DNA from: Aplidium turbinatum
Lineage: Eukaryota > Chordata > Ascidiacea > Aplousobranchia > Polyclinidae
Length of the DNA stretch: 64,000 bases
Direction: 5' to 3'
Assembly (NCBI GenBank): GCA_918807975.1
Contig: OU964926.1
Span: 2,790,001-2,854,000, forward strand
The first letter of the stretch is position 1; the number at the start of each line of letters is the position of its first letter. Under the pieces are notes generated by a model, which saw only the letters and a list, made by a program, of their open reading frames with translations, did no database searches and was not told the origin of the DNA. A program made the position numbers and the translations under genes. This document shows, piece after piece, positions 11,561 through 23,522 of this stretch.

Positions 11561-12598
11561 GTTCAGGTCCTTAGGGGCAAAAATGAGCATCTTTAGGCTA
11601 AACGTGTTACACGTTGTTTTTTCGCAATTTTTTGTTGTTGATGAATCTAACTTCAATTTTAGTGGGTGCCGCAACTTTTTGGGTCACGTGATCACCTCCA
11701 AATCGGGGATTCCCCCCAAATCAATTTTGAGCTCTTTTCACGGCATTTCTATGCAATTAAATACGTTATTTTTTTATATATTTGGACTAACTGCCACTAC
11801 AAAATACACGAGACAAAAATCAAACAAAATTATGTCATCAATGACGTCATAACATCATTTTTGCTTGTTGTAGTCGCTTGTTTGTTGTTGGTATGACTTT
11901 TTTGGTTACAATAATACAATAAATTACCAGTGCTAAAACAATTCCCTTTTCAAATATGACGTCTGCATTGCATCATAAATGACGTCATAATTGTGTTTGT
12001 GATTTGTTTTGACGATGACGTCATTATTGCGTCATACTGTACTGGTATTGTTGTTATCGCTTGCAATTGCAAAATCTTAAGCCTTTGCAAAATTTATGAT
12101 AGTATTTGATCGCTTTTTTCAGAATAAACTTACCTTTGGAGTTTGGTTCCTAAATTTCAAGTTGTCTCGTCTTAATAATGTAATGATGACGTCATAAAAG
12201 ATGCAATCATGACGATGCAATCATCACTTTAGGGAATTGTGAAATGGTATTAGTAACCGGTACTCCAACTAAAACCAACAGCAAACGACCAAAATAGGTT
12301 AAAAAAGCAAAACAAAATGATGACGTCATCAATCAAACTATTTTGTGTTTGTTTTGTCTCACTTATTTGTGTGTATTTTTTAAGTTAAAATACGCAAAAA
12401 TCAAATATGCAATTGCACAAAATGGCGTAAAAACAGCTGAAACGTGATTTTTGGGGAAATCCCCGATTTGGGGGTGATCACGTGACCCAAAAAGTTGCGG
12501 CACCCACTAAAATCAAAGTTGGGTTGACCAACTGCAAAAATATGCAAAAAAACAACGTGTAACACGTTTAGCCTAAAGATTCCCCTAAGGGCCTGAAC
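11561..12598. mobile_element. Long-TIR MITE (TA target) with five CRE octamers
   Basis: About 1,038 bp. The left end GTTCAGGTCCTTAGGGG is mirrored at the right end, and the inverted repeats extend about 150 bp each, through GTGTTACACGTTGTTTTTT and GTGCCGCAACTTTTTGGGTC. Flanked by TA on both sides (11559-11560; 12599-12600), as for Tc1/mariner-type elements. The interior holds five perfect TGACGTCA octamers (near 11840, 11981, 12016, 12187, 12321). Not coding. It lies about 430 bp beyond the 3' end of MRPL45. Confidence 0.85.
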
Positions 12599-12599
12599 T

Positions 12600-13027
12600 A
12601 TATTACAATGTGAAAACGGAAACTAACGATACCTCATCGGGAACACATCCTACTAAGAGGTGGACGACCTACCCCAGTGAAGCCAGCCACGATCAAACCG
12701 ACCACTCTCACAGGCTCTATGTTCGGTGGGACTGCGATAGTATTATCGTGGATGCTGGTGCGCATCCACGTGGCAACGGACAAGATGAAGTGACACAATT
12801 TGAAACAGCATTTAATATTTTATTTGAAATAACACACGTCTGCAGGAAACAGAGCAAAGTTCTACCTGCAAACTCAACCATCATTCATTGCATTAATGCA
12901 AAACATTTGATAATTCTGTTCATACTTTCCTACAATGCTTCCACATTGAACCAAAGCGGGGATGGATGTGGCTTTTCCGTCAGTGGCATGCTCTCTTGCA
13001 CTAAGTCGGCATAGGACACACCGGAGA
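12600..13027. other. MRPL45 3' flank; weak open frame on plus strand
   Basis: Minus-strand AATAAA (plus 12819-12824) is a plausible poly(A) signal about 200 bp past the MRPL45 stop. On plus, an uninterrupted frame from about 12612 to 12786 encodes a proline/threonine segment followed by a hydrophobic helix (GGTAIVLSWMLVRIHVA). No ATG and no acceptor close to the element edge, so no gene is called. Confidence 0.3.
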
Positions 13028-16000
13028 TTAATCTTCTCTTCCTGGAAACTTAGGAGGAGTGGGTAACTGTCCAATCTCTCTCATCTTCAAAACTTGCTCT
13101 TTTTTCATTCCAGCCAACTTCCTCGATTGTCTCTTCATGATGGGAGACTTTGCGTGCTTGATGTTGAAAACTTTGTACTTTCTTTTTTTTCTCCAGTATC
13201 TGTTTCCCATCCTCACGCGCTTCATCTGTTCAATCCTCTCCATCAATGTCTGAGAATGCAGAAAACATATATAAGCTTCGCACTCGTTGAACTACAGTAT
13301 TTTCTAGAAGTGGCGATGAAACTAGATTTCTAAATATTAGAATGCTAACGAGTATCGCCGTTCATTCGCGCAATAATAATCAATATCATCTGCGTTCCAA
13401 TACCGTCTCTGGTTGTGCTTCATCTGTACAGTGAAACTGGTTTAGTAAAATAAAAGTTTTAGGGAAATTGTAACCTCGGTTAATGTACATTCGCTCAAAC
13501 AGTTGCTTCCCTTTTTCGCCTATCAGGATACAGCGATTTGCCTAAATTGCAAAAATATGAAGTAAACTGTTGGTCACTTTATCTTGGACTACCTGGTGGT
13601 TACAAGATTGTGCAATGTGCATTAATGGGGAAACACTTTCAAATAGTGACTTAACTATCAAGAGTTACACCAATGAAACCACTAATGTTAGACTCCTGTT
13701 TAAGAGCGGATAAATTCCTTACATGACGAAGAGGATACCACTTGAAGCTGCATTCCTCCTCTTCCTTGGCGTGCCATTCCTGGGAATCTATTCGTTCAGG
13801 TTTGGGTTTGATGACTGCCACAGTCTGCAATGCACAGAGGACGGTCACTTGGTTCGCCAAATATTGGTAGAATGATAAACGCATCACTAACCTTGCAAAT
13901 TTGGTAAATTAATAGTCTTCTATGTACAGCAACACGGCGTGATAGAAACTGGAGATGATTCAGGCGACTAAACGTCACTCTACTGTAGTTCTCCAACCTC
14001 CATGTAACAAAATCGTGTTTACCAGTGGTAAAAAAATTAAATAAATATAAGTAAAGTTTTATCAGCAAGATAATGTCACCAATGCACAATAGTGGCCCAG
14101 CCAAACAATATAGCTTCCAAATTGCAAGTCTGAAATGTCGTTATATATTGTGAAACAAACTCCAACGTTGCAAGAAGCAAAGCACATGATGATGAAGTGA
14201 CTTGCAACAATCAACACGCATCTCACCCGTCTCAATGGCTCCCTGTATTGATTGGCCGGAATCTTTGCATGAATGCGCCACACACCCAACGGATTCGCAA
14301 TGTGTCGTTCGAACACGACATATTCCAACACGTTTCTAGGTGTGTCTTCGGATCCGAGCATGATGCGACCGAACCGATCGTAGATGGCCAACGTCTGCAT
14401 CATACAAGGCTGTCAGACAACTTTTAATCACAATATTTTTTATTTACATTACAGTAGAATTCGCCTATAACGGCACCTCTAGGGGATTTGCAAAAACTGA
14501 CGTTATAGCCGAATTGATGTTATAGACGAACTACCGCAAACTATTCCACAACTGTCTTTTGATTAAAGAAAGGGGTGTATAATCCAATCAGGGTTACTGT
14601 GTAGGCTACCACCAAACTGACAAAAGGCACGCAGAAAATACAGTAAATAAAGAAATTGTTTAAAAAAAATAACCTACAGCGAAAGGTACAGGAAATTTGC
14701 GCAATACAGCTCGTTACATACAGTAGTAGAGAAGTTCATTGTTTATTAGCAAAAAAAGCATTGATCTTGAGCTGTTTCGGATTTGACACAGCTGTAGAGC
14801 TGCTTTCTGCAGGTGATAGTTTTTCACGCGGGAAAAAAGTTAATTCAGTTAAAGTCCCTGCTGAGAACGACGTAGCAAAATAAAGAGAAGACATTTTGCA
14901 AGCAGCAGCGCTAACTGGATTAAAAGACTGACCGTTCGTGGTAAAGGTGATGGCTTAAAGTGACGTCATAAACGAACAAAAGACGTCTGAGGACCAATAA
15001 AGGGTGCTGTTACATGCGAATTGACGTTATAGGCGATGCTGTTGTAGCCGAACTACAATGTACGTAAAAGATAGAAATTCTGCCGGGACCGAGCGAAATG
15101 TGACGTAATAGGCGAATTCTACTGTATTTTAATGCTTATCGAAGTTAATCTTCTCATAACACAAGCTTCAAATTGCACAACTTGCCACGACGAGTACGTT
15201 CGGTGCGGGGCAAAAGTAGAAGATGTCAATGTAAGCGCAAGATAACCACAACCATCAATAAGTTTAATGGATGATGAACTCTGGGAATAGACATAGACAA
15301 GTTTCGTTCTGACCTGCTTTGAATGGAACCGCACAGTCACTTGGCCATAATAATTCTCCTCCGCGAGCAAGGCTGGGCATCGTATCTTCATCACACGAGG
15401 AGGCTCGATAGTTTCAACATACTTCCAACGTAATGTCTTCGAATCTAACCCTTTCACCATATCCTGAAAATGGATTAAATTGTTACCAACCGTCTAAAAT
15501 CTAAAGGAATTACTGCATCATTGAACACAGAAAAGTTTGGGTGTTCATCAGGATTATTATCTTTCCAAGCAATAGTCGCAGCACTCATCCGATGAATGCA
15601 AAACTCAAAGCAAAAACATGCAAGTATGTCGGCAGCAGTGGCCGAGTGGTTAGCGCGTTGGGCTCGCAGTCGAGAGCCTGCATGTTTGACTCCAGCCACT
15701 CGCAGTTGCTGTTGTTTCTCTGGGCAAGAAACTTTACGATAATTGCCTCTACCCAGTGATCGATTTCAAGTAATGGGTAGTACCAAATTTAAGTCATAAG
15801 TAGAGTAGACAACCGGAAACAGACATTGCAGTCGGCTGCAGCGTGGGTCAGGTGTACGTCGGAAGGCGTACACCGATGCATAGCGCTCAAGTCCGCTTTC
15901 CCGCAATGCAGGATAAAGATAATAAAACAAACAAAAAACAAGTTGTCTTACATATAAGGCACAAAACAACATTTCGAAATCATATACTGCAGTGCGGTTG

Positions 16001-19000
16001 AAGGAGAGGAAAAAGTAAGTAATGTATTATTTCACAAAGAGGACGAGAGTAATAATAATAATAATAATAATCATGCTTTTATTTGCGCCCATTGCGATAA
16101 CATACAGTACACTGCGATCACAGATGCGATACAACAGACGACAGGAAGCAGCGAAGTGACATATAGTCTTCGAGTCAGCTGCTCCCCTTATTTTGGCTTG
16201 CCTTTAAGTGTCTTTCGCCGAGACACAGCCGCGTGCTCTGGAGCGGTGTCGAACCCACGTCCTTTCGAACGTCGCGCAGACGTTCTCACCACTCGGCTAC
16301 GCAGCCGACGTAAGCTCGAAGTAGCCGAAGTAAGCTCCAATCCATTGTTGAAAGGTCTCACTCAGGCCAAACGCGTCGCGTTGCACGTCTACTCGGTTAT
16401 GACGCTCATTCACTAATTCACAGAAAGCGTCACAAGACATGAGCTGTGGAGTCAATGCAAGCCATCTGAACATACCTACCGCGTACGCGTGCTCAGTGAC
16501 AAGCTTGTCCAACTTTTCGGCGGTGTCCTCTTTCTTTACAATTGTCCAACTGTGAAGTAAAAGGGATGGTCAGGTAAGAATCACATAACTATCGGCATGC
16601 AATCATCCATGGTTAAGCCACGAGTGGCTTAATCAACATAGACAACAAGCTTTTTTGATATTTTTGTAACTACAAAATAACCAACACAATCAATTGGATA
16701 AAGTGAAAAATACTGCTGGTATAACGAACAAATACAAAATTTATATTAAAAGCAGAGCCCAATATCCTCACTTCTCCGAGTTCAGTAAGTTGTGTACAGT
16801 GATGTAGATGTCCTGGGCTTCAGCAGGAAACCTCTTTCTGTGGAATTCCCGAACTCTCTTCTTCAATACGCGGGCACTGAAGAAAAGTAAGTGAGAAATA
16901 TGAAAGCATCCAATGAGTCTAGAGTTCAAAGCTACACAGGACCACATCAAAAATATGACAACATAAAAAGTTTCAGCATCCCTGCAGTTGTTCCAATGTA
17001 CTCTCAACCAACAAAGCGGCGGTGACCAAACATTAGCGAACGATGCTTCTCGCGTAACGTTATAACAAACCACTAATGCCCTTTCAACTGCTACATTGAC
17101 ATTTAATTGAACCCATACAAATAATTTTAGCCTCAATGCAAGGATTCTGGTATTTGTTACACATTGTTGTCTCTGAGCTGCTTGTAGTAGAAGCAAAATT
17201 AAACAAAAAAGCTGTAGAAATAGAATGGCATCTAATTTAAATCACCTCATAAAATCATTCTTTGTTTCAGTTAGTTTTGCTCGAGGTGATTTAATTAGGC
17301 TGGTGACGCCTGATGGAGAGTCCTCTACATAAGGGTCCACAACATCACCTGTGACAAATCAGCAATACAGAAACATTTCACTAGGAGTTTCATATATAAG
17401 CATCAAATATGTGGGGAAATCTATATTTAATTTTAGCACTGGAGTGTAAAGTTAAGCCTAAAACAGATAGCCTAGTTTTAAAAAAAACTCACACGGGGAG
17501 CTGTAAAAGTTAAGTAGTGTTCACTGACTAATTTCTAGGCAAATTTGTAACCAGCACAAAATAAGCTAAAGTTGAACTCGGCATACGTCATTTTAGTGAA
17601 CATACGTTGTCTGCACCGTTCAAACAGAAACAACCCGGGAAGCATACTCAATTACTCATGGTGTTGTCCAAATTAACAAAGTTACTGCAAAACTAGGCAC
17701 ACAACCGCAAAATTGTATTTCTCTCTTCATAATTTTAATGCAATAAAACCTGTTCTCAACACAACACATGGCCGCTTTTCCATTTGGGATTTTGCCATAA
17801 ACAGTCAGCCATCCTGACTGAGTCTGGGCACAAAAAGACAAATTATTATATGTTTTTGGCTGATCAGTTACATTTTTAGATTATGCTGCTATGTAACAAA
17901 TTTCAGCCACCAAAAATGTAACAACTCATTCTCAACAGTACAATATAAAACACCAAACAGGAGATTGTTGACTTCCTTTTTATCAACATTACGTTTAGAT
18001 AAACAGAATGTTTTGCAGTGAAAAGACAGTAAATCTGACAAACTAAAATTGTTGGTTATTTTGAGTTGTAAACTACCAAACTATGTTGCAATAATGCAAT
18101 ACTGTATATACATATATTTGATGATAGCATATTTACGTGTGCAGGAAATATCAATAGCTCTTTGCTTCTGTGGATATCTCCATTCTTCATAGTTGTATTG
18201 GGCATATTGGCGATATTTCTTGGCATACTCTGACAGACCTACACAAAATTTAGTGTTACATTCTTTTTGATTTTGATACCATAACATAACAAATGCAATC
18301 GAGGATTGTAACATGTGTGATTAATCATATTGATCCAATTACAGTAGGCTATCACCTACATAGAAAATATGATGCCTAATGTTTTCTTGCATTTTTCTGG
18401 TCTCTGCAGGCTAATCTACCACCAAATGACCACCAGAAAATTACATTTTATAATTAATTGTCTGGTGAACAGTCTCACTCAGTATTAAGTATTACGTATT
18501 TTATAAAAAAAAAGGATGAATGCAAATAGGCTATCTTTCTGCAAACTGTAGTACCATTAATAAAGAGCAACCTTATAATACCGTACCTAACTTCTGCATT
18601 TCTTCGGCATTCTTAGGGTTTCTTCCCAAGTGTTCATCGGAAACCTTTGGTCTGGCATAGCGCACTTGTATGGACACAACAGAAGCTCCTGTGAAAGAAC
18701 ATAGCTTATTAATGTGTTTCTCGGCAATCTAGCATAGCATGAATTCAGCGATAGACACATGTTTTTCCCATAAGGCTAGGACCTTACCTTACCTTTGTGG
18801 AAAGAAAACAACTAAACTAACTAACTGTCGCCAAGAATATGCACTGTTGAGAAGGAGTGATCTTCCTGGCGTCAGCACTACCTGACTACTCACTATATAA
18901 CAGTGAGCATTGTGTTTCGCTAACCATACAGGTGTAGCCTCCACACTAGCCATGAAGACTTTTCCCAAAAACATGTGTTTCTCGGCAGTTGAGTGTAGCA

Positions 19001-19659
19001 TGAATTCAGCAATAGACACAACAATCACCATGGCAGAGCACAAAACCACGTTCCCTAGATGTGACATAGTGATGATTATGGCCTTTCGTGTTTGAGGATT
19101 ACATCACTTCGTGAACAAAGAAGCTTTAAGATCAAGCGATGTTGGTTCGACTCTTGAGCACGTGGGCAACACATTCTAAGGACTGCTCTCCATGCAGCGG
19201 CACCTCATGAATGGAATAATTGCGAGCAACAAAACATCAACAATCGAACACTTCACTCTGCCAATCTCGGTAACCAGCCCTGCGTTAAAAGCCTCTACAA
19301 GTATGCAAAGCCACCAGGAAAAATCTATCAAGGCTTTGTCTGTCCGAGGATAAAGATTAAAAAGCCAACCAAATGTAGCATAGCCTACCGTACCTGAAAA
19401 TATTTATGAATGAAATGGTACCTAGCCTACTAAAAATTACCATTTATTTTGTCATAAAAATCTATTCAACATTTTACTGTTAATAAAAGACTAATTTTTA
19501 AAATTCAGATAACTTAATTGTCAAATCCATCAGCACCAAACCCAGGTTAAGAATCATTGATCTAAACAATCCAGTAAGTCGCAAACCTGGGGGTACTTTG
19601 ATAGGAGCTAACGCTTTAATTCCATTCACAAATGCTTGCTTCAAAATATTTCCAAGCAT
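13028..19659 (-). CDS. MRPL45: Mitochondrial large-subunit ribosomal protein mL45
   Basis: Ten minus-strand exons, all phase-consistent: 19659-19587, 18688-18587, 18238-18137, 17348-17246, 16876-16772, 16549-16480, 15463-15314, 14394-14227, 13824-13723, 13249-13028. Together 1,197 nt, 398 residues plus TAA. Diagnostic mL45 blocks: [10 protein letters not shown] (exons 6-7), [39 protein letters not shown] (exon 7-8 junction), [20 protein letters not shown] and [20 protein letters not shown]. mL45 has a Tim44-like fold and sits at the exit of the mitoribosomal tunnel, helping anchor it to the inner membrane. Residues 1-25 ([20 protein letters not shown]) fit a matrix-targeting presequence. It is about 90 residues longer than the human protein (306): exons 9-10 encode a charged segment then a very basic tail ([13 protein letters not shown]). 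Introns carry a pogo-like MITE and SINEs. Confidence 0.95.
14452..15124. mobile_element. Pogo/Tigger-like MITE in an MRPL45 intron
   Basis: 673 bp with near-identical TIRs starting CAGTAGAATTCGCCTAT, flanked by TA (14450-14451; 15125-15126). The termini resemble the pogo/Tigger branch of Tc1/mariner. Internal GACGTTATAG...CGAA repeats mirror the TIR theme. No transposase frame. Confidence 0.85.
15631..15936 (+). mobile_element. SINE family 2 (tRNA-Leu/Ser-like head), copy 1
   Basis: The head GGCAGCAGTGGCCGAGTGGT is a near-perfect type II tRNA A-box region, followed by a B-box-like GTTTGACTCCA, a GGGCAAGAAACTTTACGATA body and a tail AGGATAAAGATAATAAAAC. About 305 bp. It lies in an MRPL45 intron, opposite to the gene's strand. 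Confidence 0.9.
16049..16073. repeat. (AAT)n microsatellite
   Basis: About eight AAT units at the 3' edge of the adjacent SINE family 3 copy, probably grown from its A-rich tail. Confidence 0.85.
16074..16312 (-). mobile_element. SINE family 3, copy 1
   Basis: Minus-strand tRNA-derived element. On minus it starts GTCGGCTGCGTAGCCGAGTG, with a B-box GGGTTCGACACC, then the GTGTCTCGGCGAAAGACACT stem shared with the copy at 50530. It lies in an MRPL45 intron. Confidence 0.75.
18710..19030. repeat. Diverged local direct duplication
   Basis: Segments at about 18714-18765 and 18970-19022 share GTGTTTCTCGGCA, then TAGCATGAATTCAGC and ATAGACACA in the same order and orientation. In the first intron of MRPL45; no function seen. 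Confidence 0.6.
19095..19368 (+). mobile_element. SINE family 1, copy d
   Basis: Plus-strand copy lacking the extreme 5' head. Body, B-box (GGTTCGACTCTTG) and tail (CCGAGGATAAAGATT) present. In the first intron of MRPL45, in antisense. Confidence 0.85.
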
Positions 19660-19859
19660 ATTGATCAGCCCAACTATGGAAATTCACGTGTGTCCTGCCA
19701 CATGAAGAAAGTGGGGTGCTCGTCTAAAAGTCGTTCTGCTCTGTTGGTCAACGTGAGGTGAAAATGACGTATCATACGTCAATCTTGGATTCGACTATTT
19801 ACTATTATAACGGAGCAGACACGAGGTGAAAAAATCGCCACCACAAAGAGTCCTGCAAC
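19660..19859. other. MRPL45 5' flank
   Basis: About 200 bp between the MRPL45 start codon and the next SINE. Promoter and 5' UTR presumably lie here; no TATA box or known site is evident. Confidence 0.3.
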
Positions 19860-20168
19860 TTGTTTGTTTGTTTGTTTATCTTTATCCTGCATTGCGGGAA
19901 AGCGGACTTGAGCGCTATGCATCGGTGTACGCCTTCCGACATACACCTGACCCACGCTGCAACCGACAGCAATGTCTGTTTCCGGTTGTCTACTTTACTT
20001 ATGACTTAAATTTGGTACTACCCATTACTCGAAATCGATCACCAGGTAGAGGCAATTATCGTAAAGTTTCTTGCCCAGAGAAACAACAGCAAGTGCGAGT
20101 GGCTGGAGTCGAACATGCAGGCTCTCGACTGCGAGCCCAACGCGCTAACCACTCGGCCACGGCTGCCG
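19860..20168 (-). mobile_element. SINE family 2, copy 2
   Basis: Minus-strand copy, the inverse of 15631-15936, with high identity over the full length including the GGATAAAGAT tail and the CCGAGTGGTTAGCGCGTTGG head. Confidence 0.9.
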
Positions 20169-20324
20169 TACTAACTTGCCCGGTATTGCTTTCCATTATT
20201 TCATTTATTGTTCAAATTTAACAATTTTTTTTGTCGTTGAAAAGCACAAACATAGGTTTAATGAATTAAATAAATTCCAAGTTCCAAATTATTAATAGCT
20301 CCTTTTTTGCGATTGCTTAAACCT

Positions 20325-20522
20325 GACCTGACCTGCCCCCGTTTTCTGAAGGTGTTGCGACCGTGCCAATTTTTTTTCAACTCAATAACTTACTTCGATC
20401 ACAAGCACGTTTTAACGTTCGCGTTTTGTCGCTTCTACCTTTTTCTTGACCTTTGCTATGTTGATGTGTATTGTTTTGATATGATGGTCAGAAATAAAAA
20501 AACAACTGAACTGAACTGAACT
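20325..20522 (+). mobile_element. Probable 5'-truncated LINE 3' end
   Basis: About 200 bp ending in AATAAAAAAAC and a short tandem tail of (AACTG)n/TGAACTGAACTG units, as many LINEs have. It interrupts one copy of a tandem duplication. No reverse-transcriptase coding is left, so the clade cannot be named. Confidence 0.4.
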
Positions 20523-20741
20523 GCTTATCACCAAATAAATTTATGAGATAAACAAATTAAAGTAGGCCTAAATGCTAATTAAAAAAAACATTTCATTGTA
20601 TATTTAACTACTGACTTTCATGTTTGTATCTCGTTTAACATACAACATACGAGAAATTGTTATTCAAATGCAGCTCCTCACACAAGCTTTTGCAATGCGT
20701 GATCTCGATAAATATGTAACATATATCTCACCAATAATAAA

Positions 20742-20817
20742 TGAATAACAAATGAACAAATGGGAGACCAGTTAGACCTGCACTAACAGGTCTCCCATTT
20801 GTTCATTTATTGTTCAA
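20742..20817. repeat. Perfect short inverted repeat (hairpin)
   Basis: ATGAACAAATGGGAGACC and its inverse flank an 18-bp loop. The stem would be about 20 bp; perhaps the remnant of a tiny fold-back insertion at the duplication junction. Confidence 0.7.
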
Positions 20818-22110
20818 TTTTACCAGATTTGCTAGCGTTGGAAAGTACAAGCATAGACCCAACAAACTAAGTCAATGCCAAGCAGGGCCGGATTTAGCTG
20901 ATGGGGGGCCCGGGCAGTGATGGGCACTATCGGCGATAATTCATCGACGATAATTATCGGCGATAAATTTTTATCGCTTATCGTTATCGCTCAATTATTT
21001 TTTCAATTATCGTTTATCGTTATCGCCAAAGGCAATATTTGATTATCGCCGATAATTAATCGCCGATAAATTTTATTTTGGATCAACACACATGTGGAAA
21101 GATCGTGAAAAGTAATATTTTTACTAGCCACCTAGTTAATGAAACTAAAATTAAAACCAGTTCTTCTTCAGTGCCTGAAGTGTGTGTGCACAGGTCGTTA
21201 TCAGGGGAGGGGGCACGCCCCCCTGCAGCGACGGCCCTGACAACACAATAATTTTTAGAGTTGCAAATTGCAATGCAATGAAAGGCATGCAACAAGTCTC
21301 TTGTTGTTTTGCTGCAATGGGCAATCGCGAGTGAATTATACAATTAAAATGTAAGCGCACAGACAGTAGGCTACAGACTCCTTTGAAGCGAAGCGAAAGG
21401 AGTTGGCAAGTGGTTTGTGAAAGTGTCGCAATGCGAGGCCGCTTTTACATCGAAAACATGGTCTTTCGCGCCACCTCACGATCAACTATTGTATTCTTGT
21501 GTTTTTTTTTCGTTGGAAGTGTTAGTTTTTAGTAATTGTCGTAAAAAAATAATCTCTCTCGTCAAAAAATATCTCTCTCGTCAAAACATGAAACTTACTG
21601 TTTTAAGCGCATTAAATCTTTAGATGAGTAGATTAACTAAAATTGCAAGAACTTGCCTTGAGACGTACGGTTACGTCACAAATTCAGATTAAAAGACAAA
21701 ATTCACACACAATAACAACACAAGATCGGTTATAGACTGTAAGATCGATTTTTTTCTAGCTTGGCGATATAACTTTAATCCAAAAATAATAATCGAATGC
21801 ATAAGTGCCATTTAACTTAAAAAGTTAACCCATTTGTGCCGAAAGTGAAAGTACTTAAAAAAAAATTCGGAAAATTTAAATATTGCATAATTATGACCTA
21901 AAAAACATATCACAATTATTTTTTTCCTAATTGTGTTTGTACTTTTTGAGAAAAAAGCCGTCCTATATATAAAACGCTAGGCAAATCCGTTATCAAATTT
22001 CACAAGTTTCTTGTGCGTAATGCGTAAGCGTTATTACGTTTTACTTATCGCTCAAAGTGATAAATGGGAAATGTCTTGTTCATGTCTTGTCATGTCATTA
22101 TTTTCATCCA

Positions 22111-22802
22111 TAGGCGTAGCCAGGGGGGGGCGAAAGGGGCCATGGCCCCCCAAATTTTCAAAAATTGGATTCCGATATTGAGCCCTTTGTTGAAAATATA
22201 ATAAAATTTGTAGAAATTTATAACGTTTTCCAAGACATCTGGCTATTAACACCCCCAAGGATTTGTTTTAGACACACAGAAAGACACCAATAAATTTTGC
22301 AAATCGTAAATCGCGCAAAATTTACGCGATTTACGTTTCTTTAAACTAATTTGTAGATCAGTTTCAGAATGGCTTACTCTGTTGGGTTTTTGTGTACCGT
22401 AGTTTTTAGTTTTTGTGTAGCTGAGTTTTTGGTTCTCTAATTTTAGCCGCAGTTTTGCCCGTTTGTGTGTAAGAGCTACCTTTAATAAGTCAATAGCTGG
22501 TTTTCTGCTAATAAATTTCATACAAATATTACCCTAAAAGTGTTTCCAGAAAGCGCTATAATCCATTATTTGAGTGTAAATTTGCAAAAATTTTCCGGGG
22601 GAGCATGCCCCGGACCGCCCTAGAATACGCGTGCCTTCGGCACGCTCTAACCCCTCATCACTTTTATTGCTTCCCTTGTTCAACCCACTAGGATACGCCA
22701 CTGCATATCAGGTGGCGATGGCTTAATCAAACACTTTGTCGTTCTCATCATTTCATCAAATATTTGGCCCCCCTCCAAATTTTTTTTCTGGCTACGCCAC
22801 TG
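22111..22802. mobile_element. GGCGTAGCCAG-type hAT MITE, third nesting level
   Basis: Left end TAGGCGTAGCCAGGGGGGG, right end ...CTGGCTACGCCACTG, the same TIR theme as the elements at 32625 and 32769. The interior (22290-22640) is shared with 9540-10110. I could not confirm a TSD. Confidence 0.7.
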
Positions 22803-23425
22803 TATGTCATCGAGCATTTTATTGAAATGAAAGTTCAAAAAATATGAAGATGAAAATTAGCAAAGTAACACAACATCACTGAAACAAGTCATTGCGGAAT
22901 ATGATATTGCTTGAAGCATTTGACATGCAGACAGACATCACATTTTTTGCATCTTGTAGTAGTTTTTGCATGACAATAGGCGGATCGAGTTGCGTGGTAA
23001 AATTATGCTAAATACAGTATAACCTTTCTCATTTACTGTAGCCTACCTATGCGACATAGCCTACCCCAACCAAATATTTTATTCCCACTAATACAGTGCC
23101 TACATTGTAATTCTTATCTCAACAACTCAGCGTTCTGCCATTGCTTTAATGATGGTGTTCAAACAAAAAAAAATTATCTGAAATTATCAGTAAATTACGA
23201 TAATTATGTTATTGTTCTTAAACAAACACGACTAATTTGACAAGCTTGATGGATTTCACAGTATGCACATTTTTGCTACCTATAACGCTTAAGATTACTG
23301 ATAAATTTTCAAGCATTTTGCGTTTTTGGTAAACAGCCCTTTAAGCAGAAAGCAAAATACAAAGTTTGGAATTAATTATGGTATTTTCATTTGATTTAAT
23401 TATTTTGCCTACTGCACGTAAGCGG

Positions 23426-23522
23426 CAGTGTAACTCAATTGATAAAAGCATCCAACTACGGCGGTTACCTCAGTGGTTTGATTCTGGATCAAGAGGTTGA
23501 AGATTCGATACCCACTACCGCT
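23426..23522 (+). repeat. Degenerate tRNA-like sequence
   Basis: GGCAGTGTAACTCAATTGAT resembles an A-box arm and AAGATTCGATACC a B-box; the spacer is longer than in a true tRNA. Likely an old SINE head, not a functional tRNA. Confidence 0.4.

Noticed and set aside
15631-15720. Possible functional tRNA-Leu/Ser gene
   Set aside because: The head continues into a 300-bp body also found at 19860-20168, so it is a SINE; the cloverleaf is degenerate.
16049-16073. Possible CRISPR-like or other regular array
   Set aside because: It is a simple AAT microsatellite; no spaced direct repeats anywhere in the window.
19826-20221. 131-codon plus-strand frame
   Set aside because: It runs through the antisense of SINE family 2.
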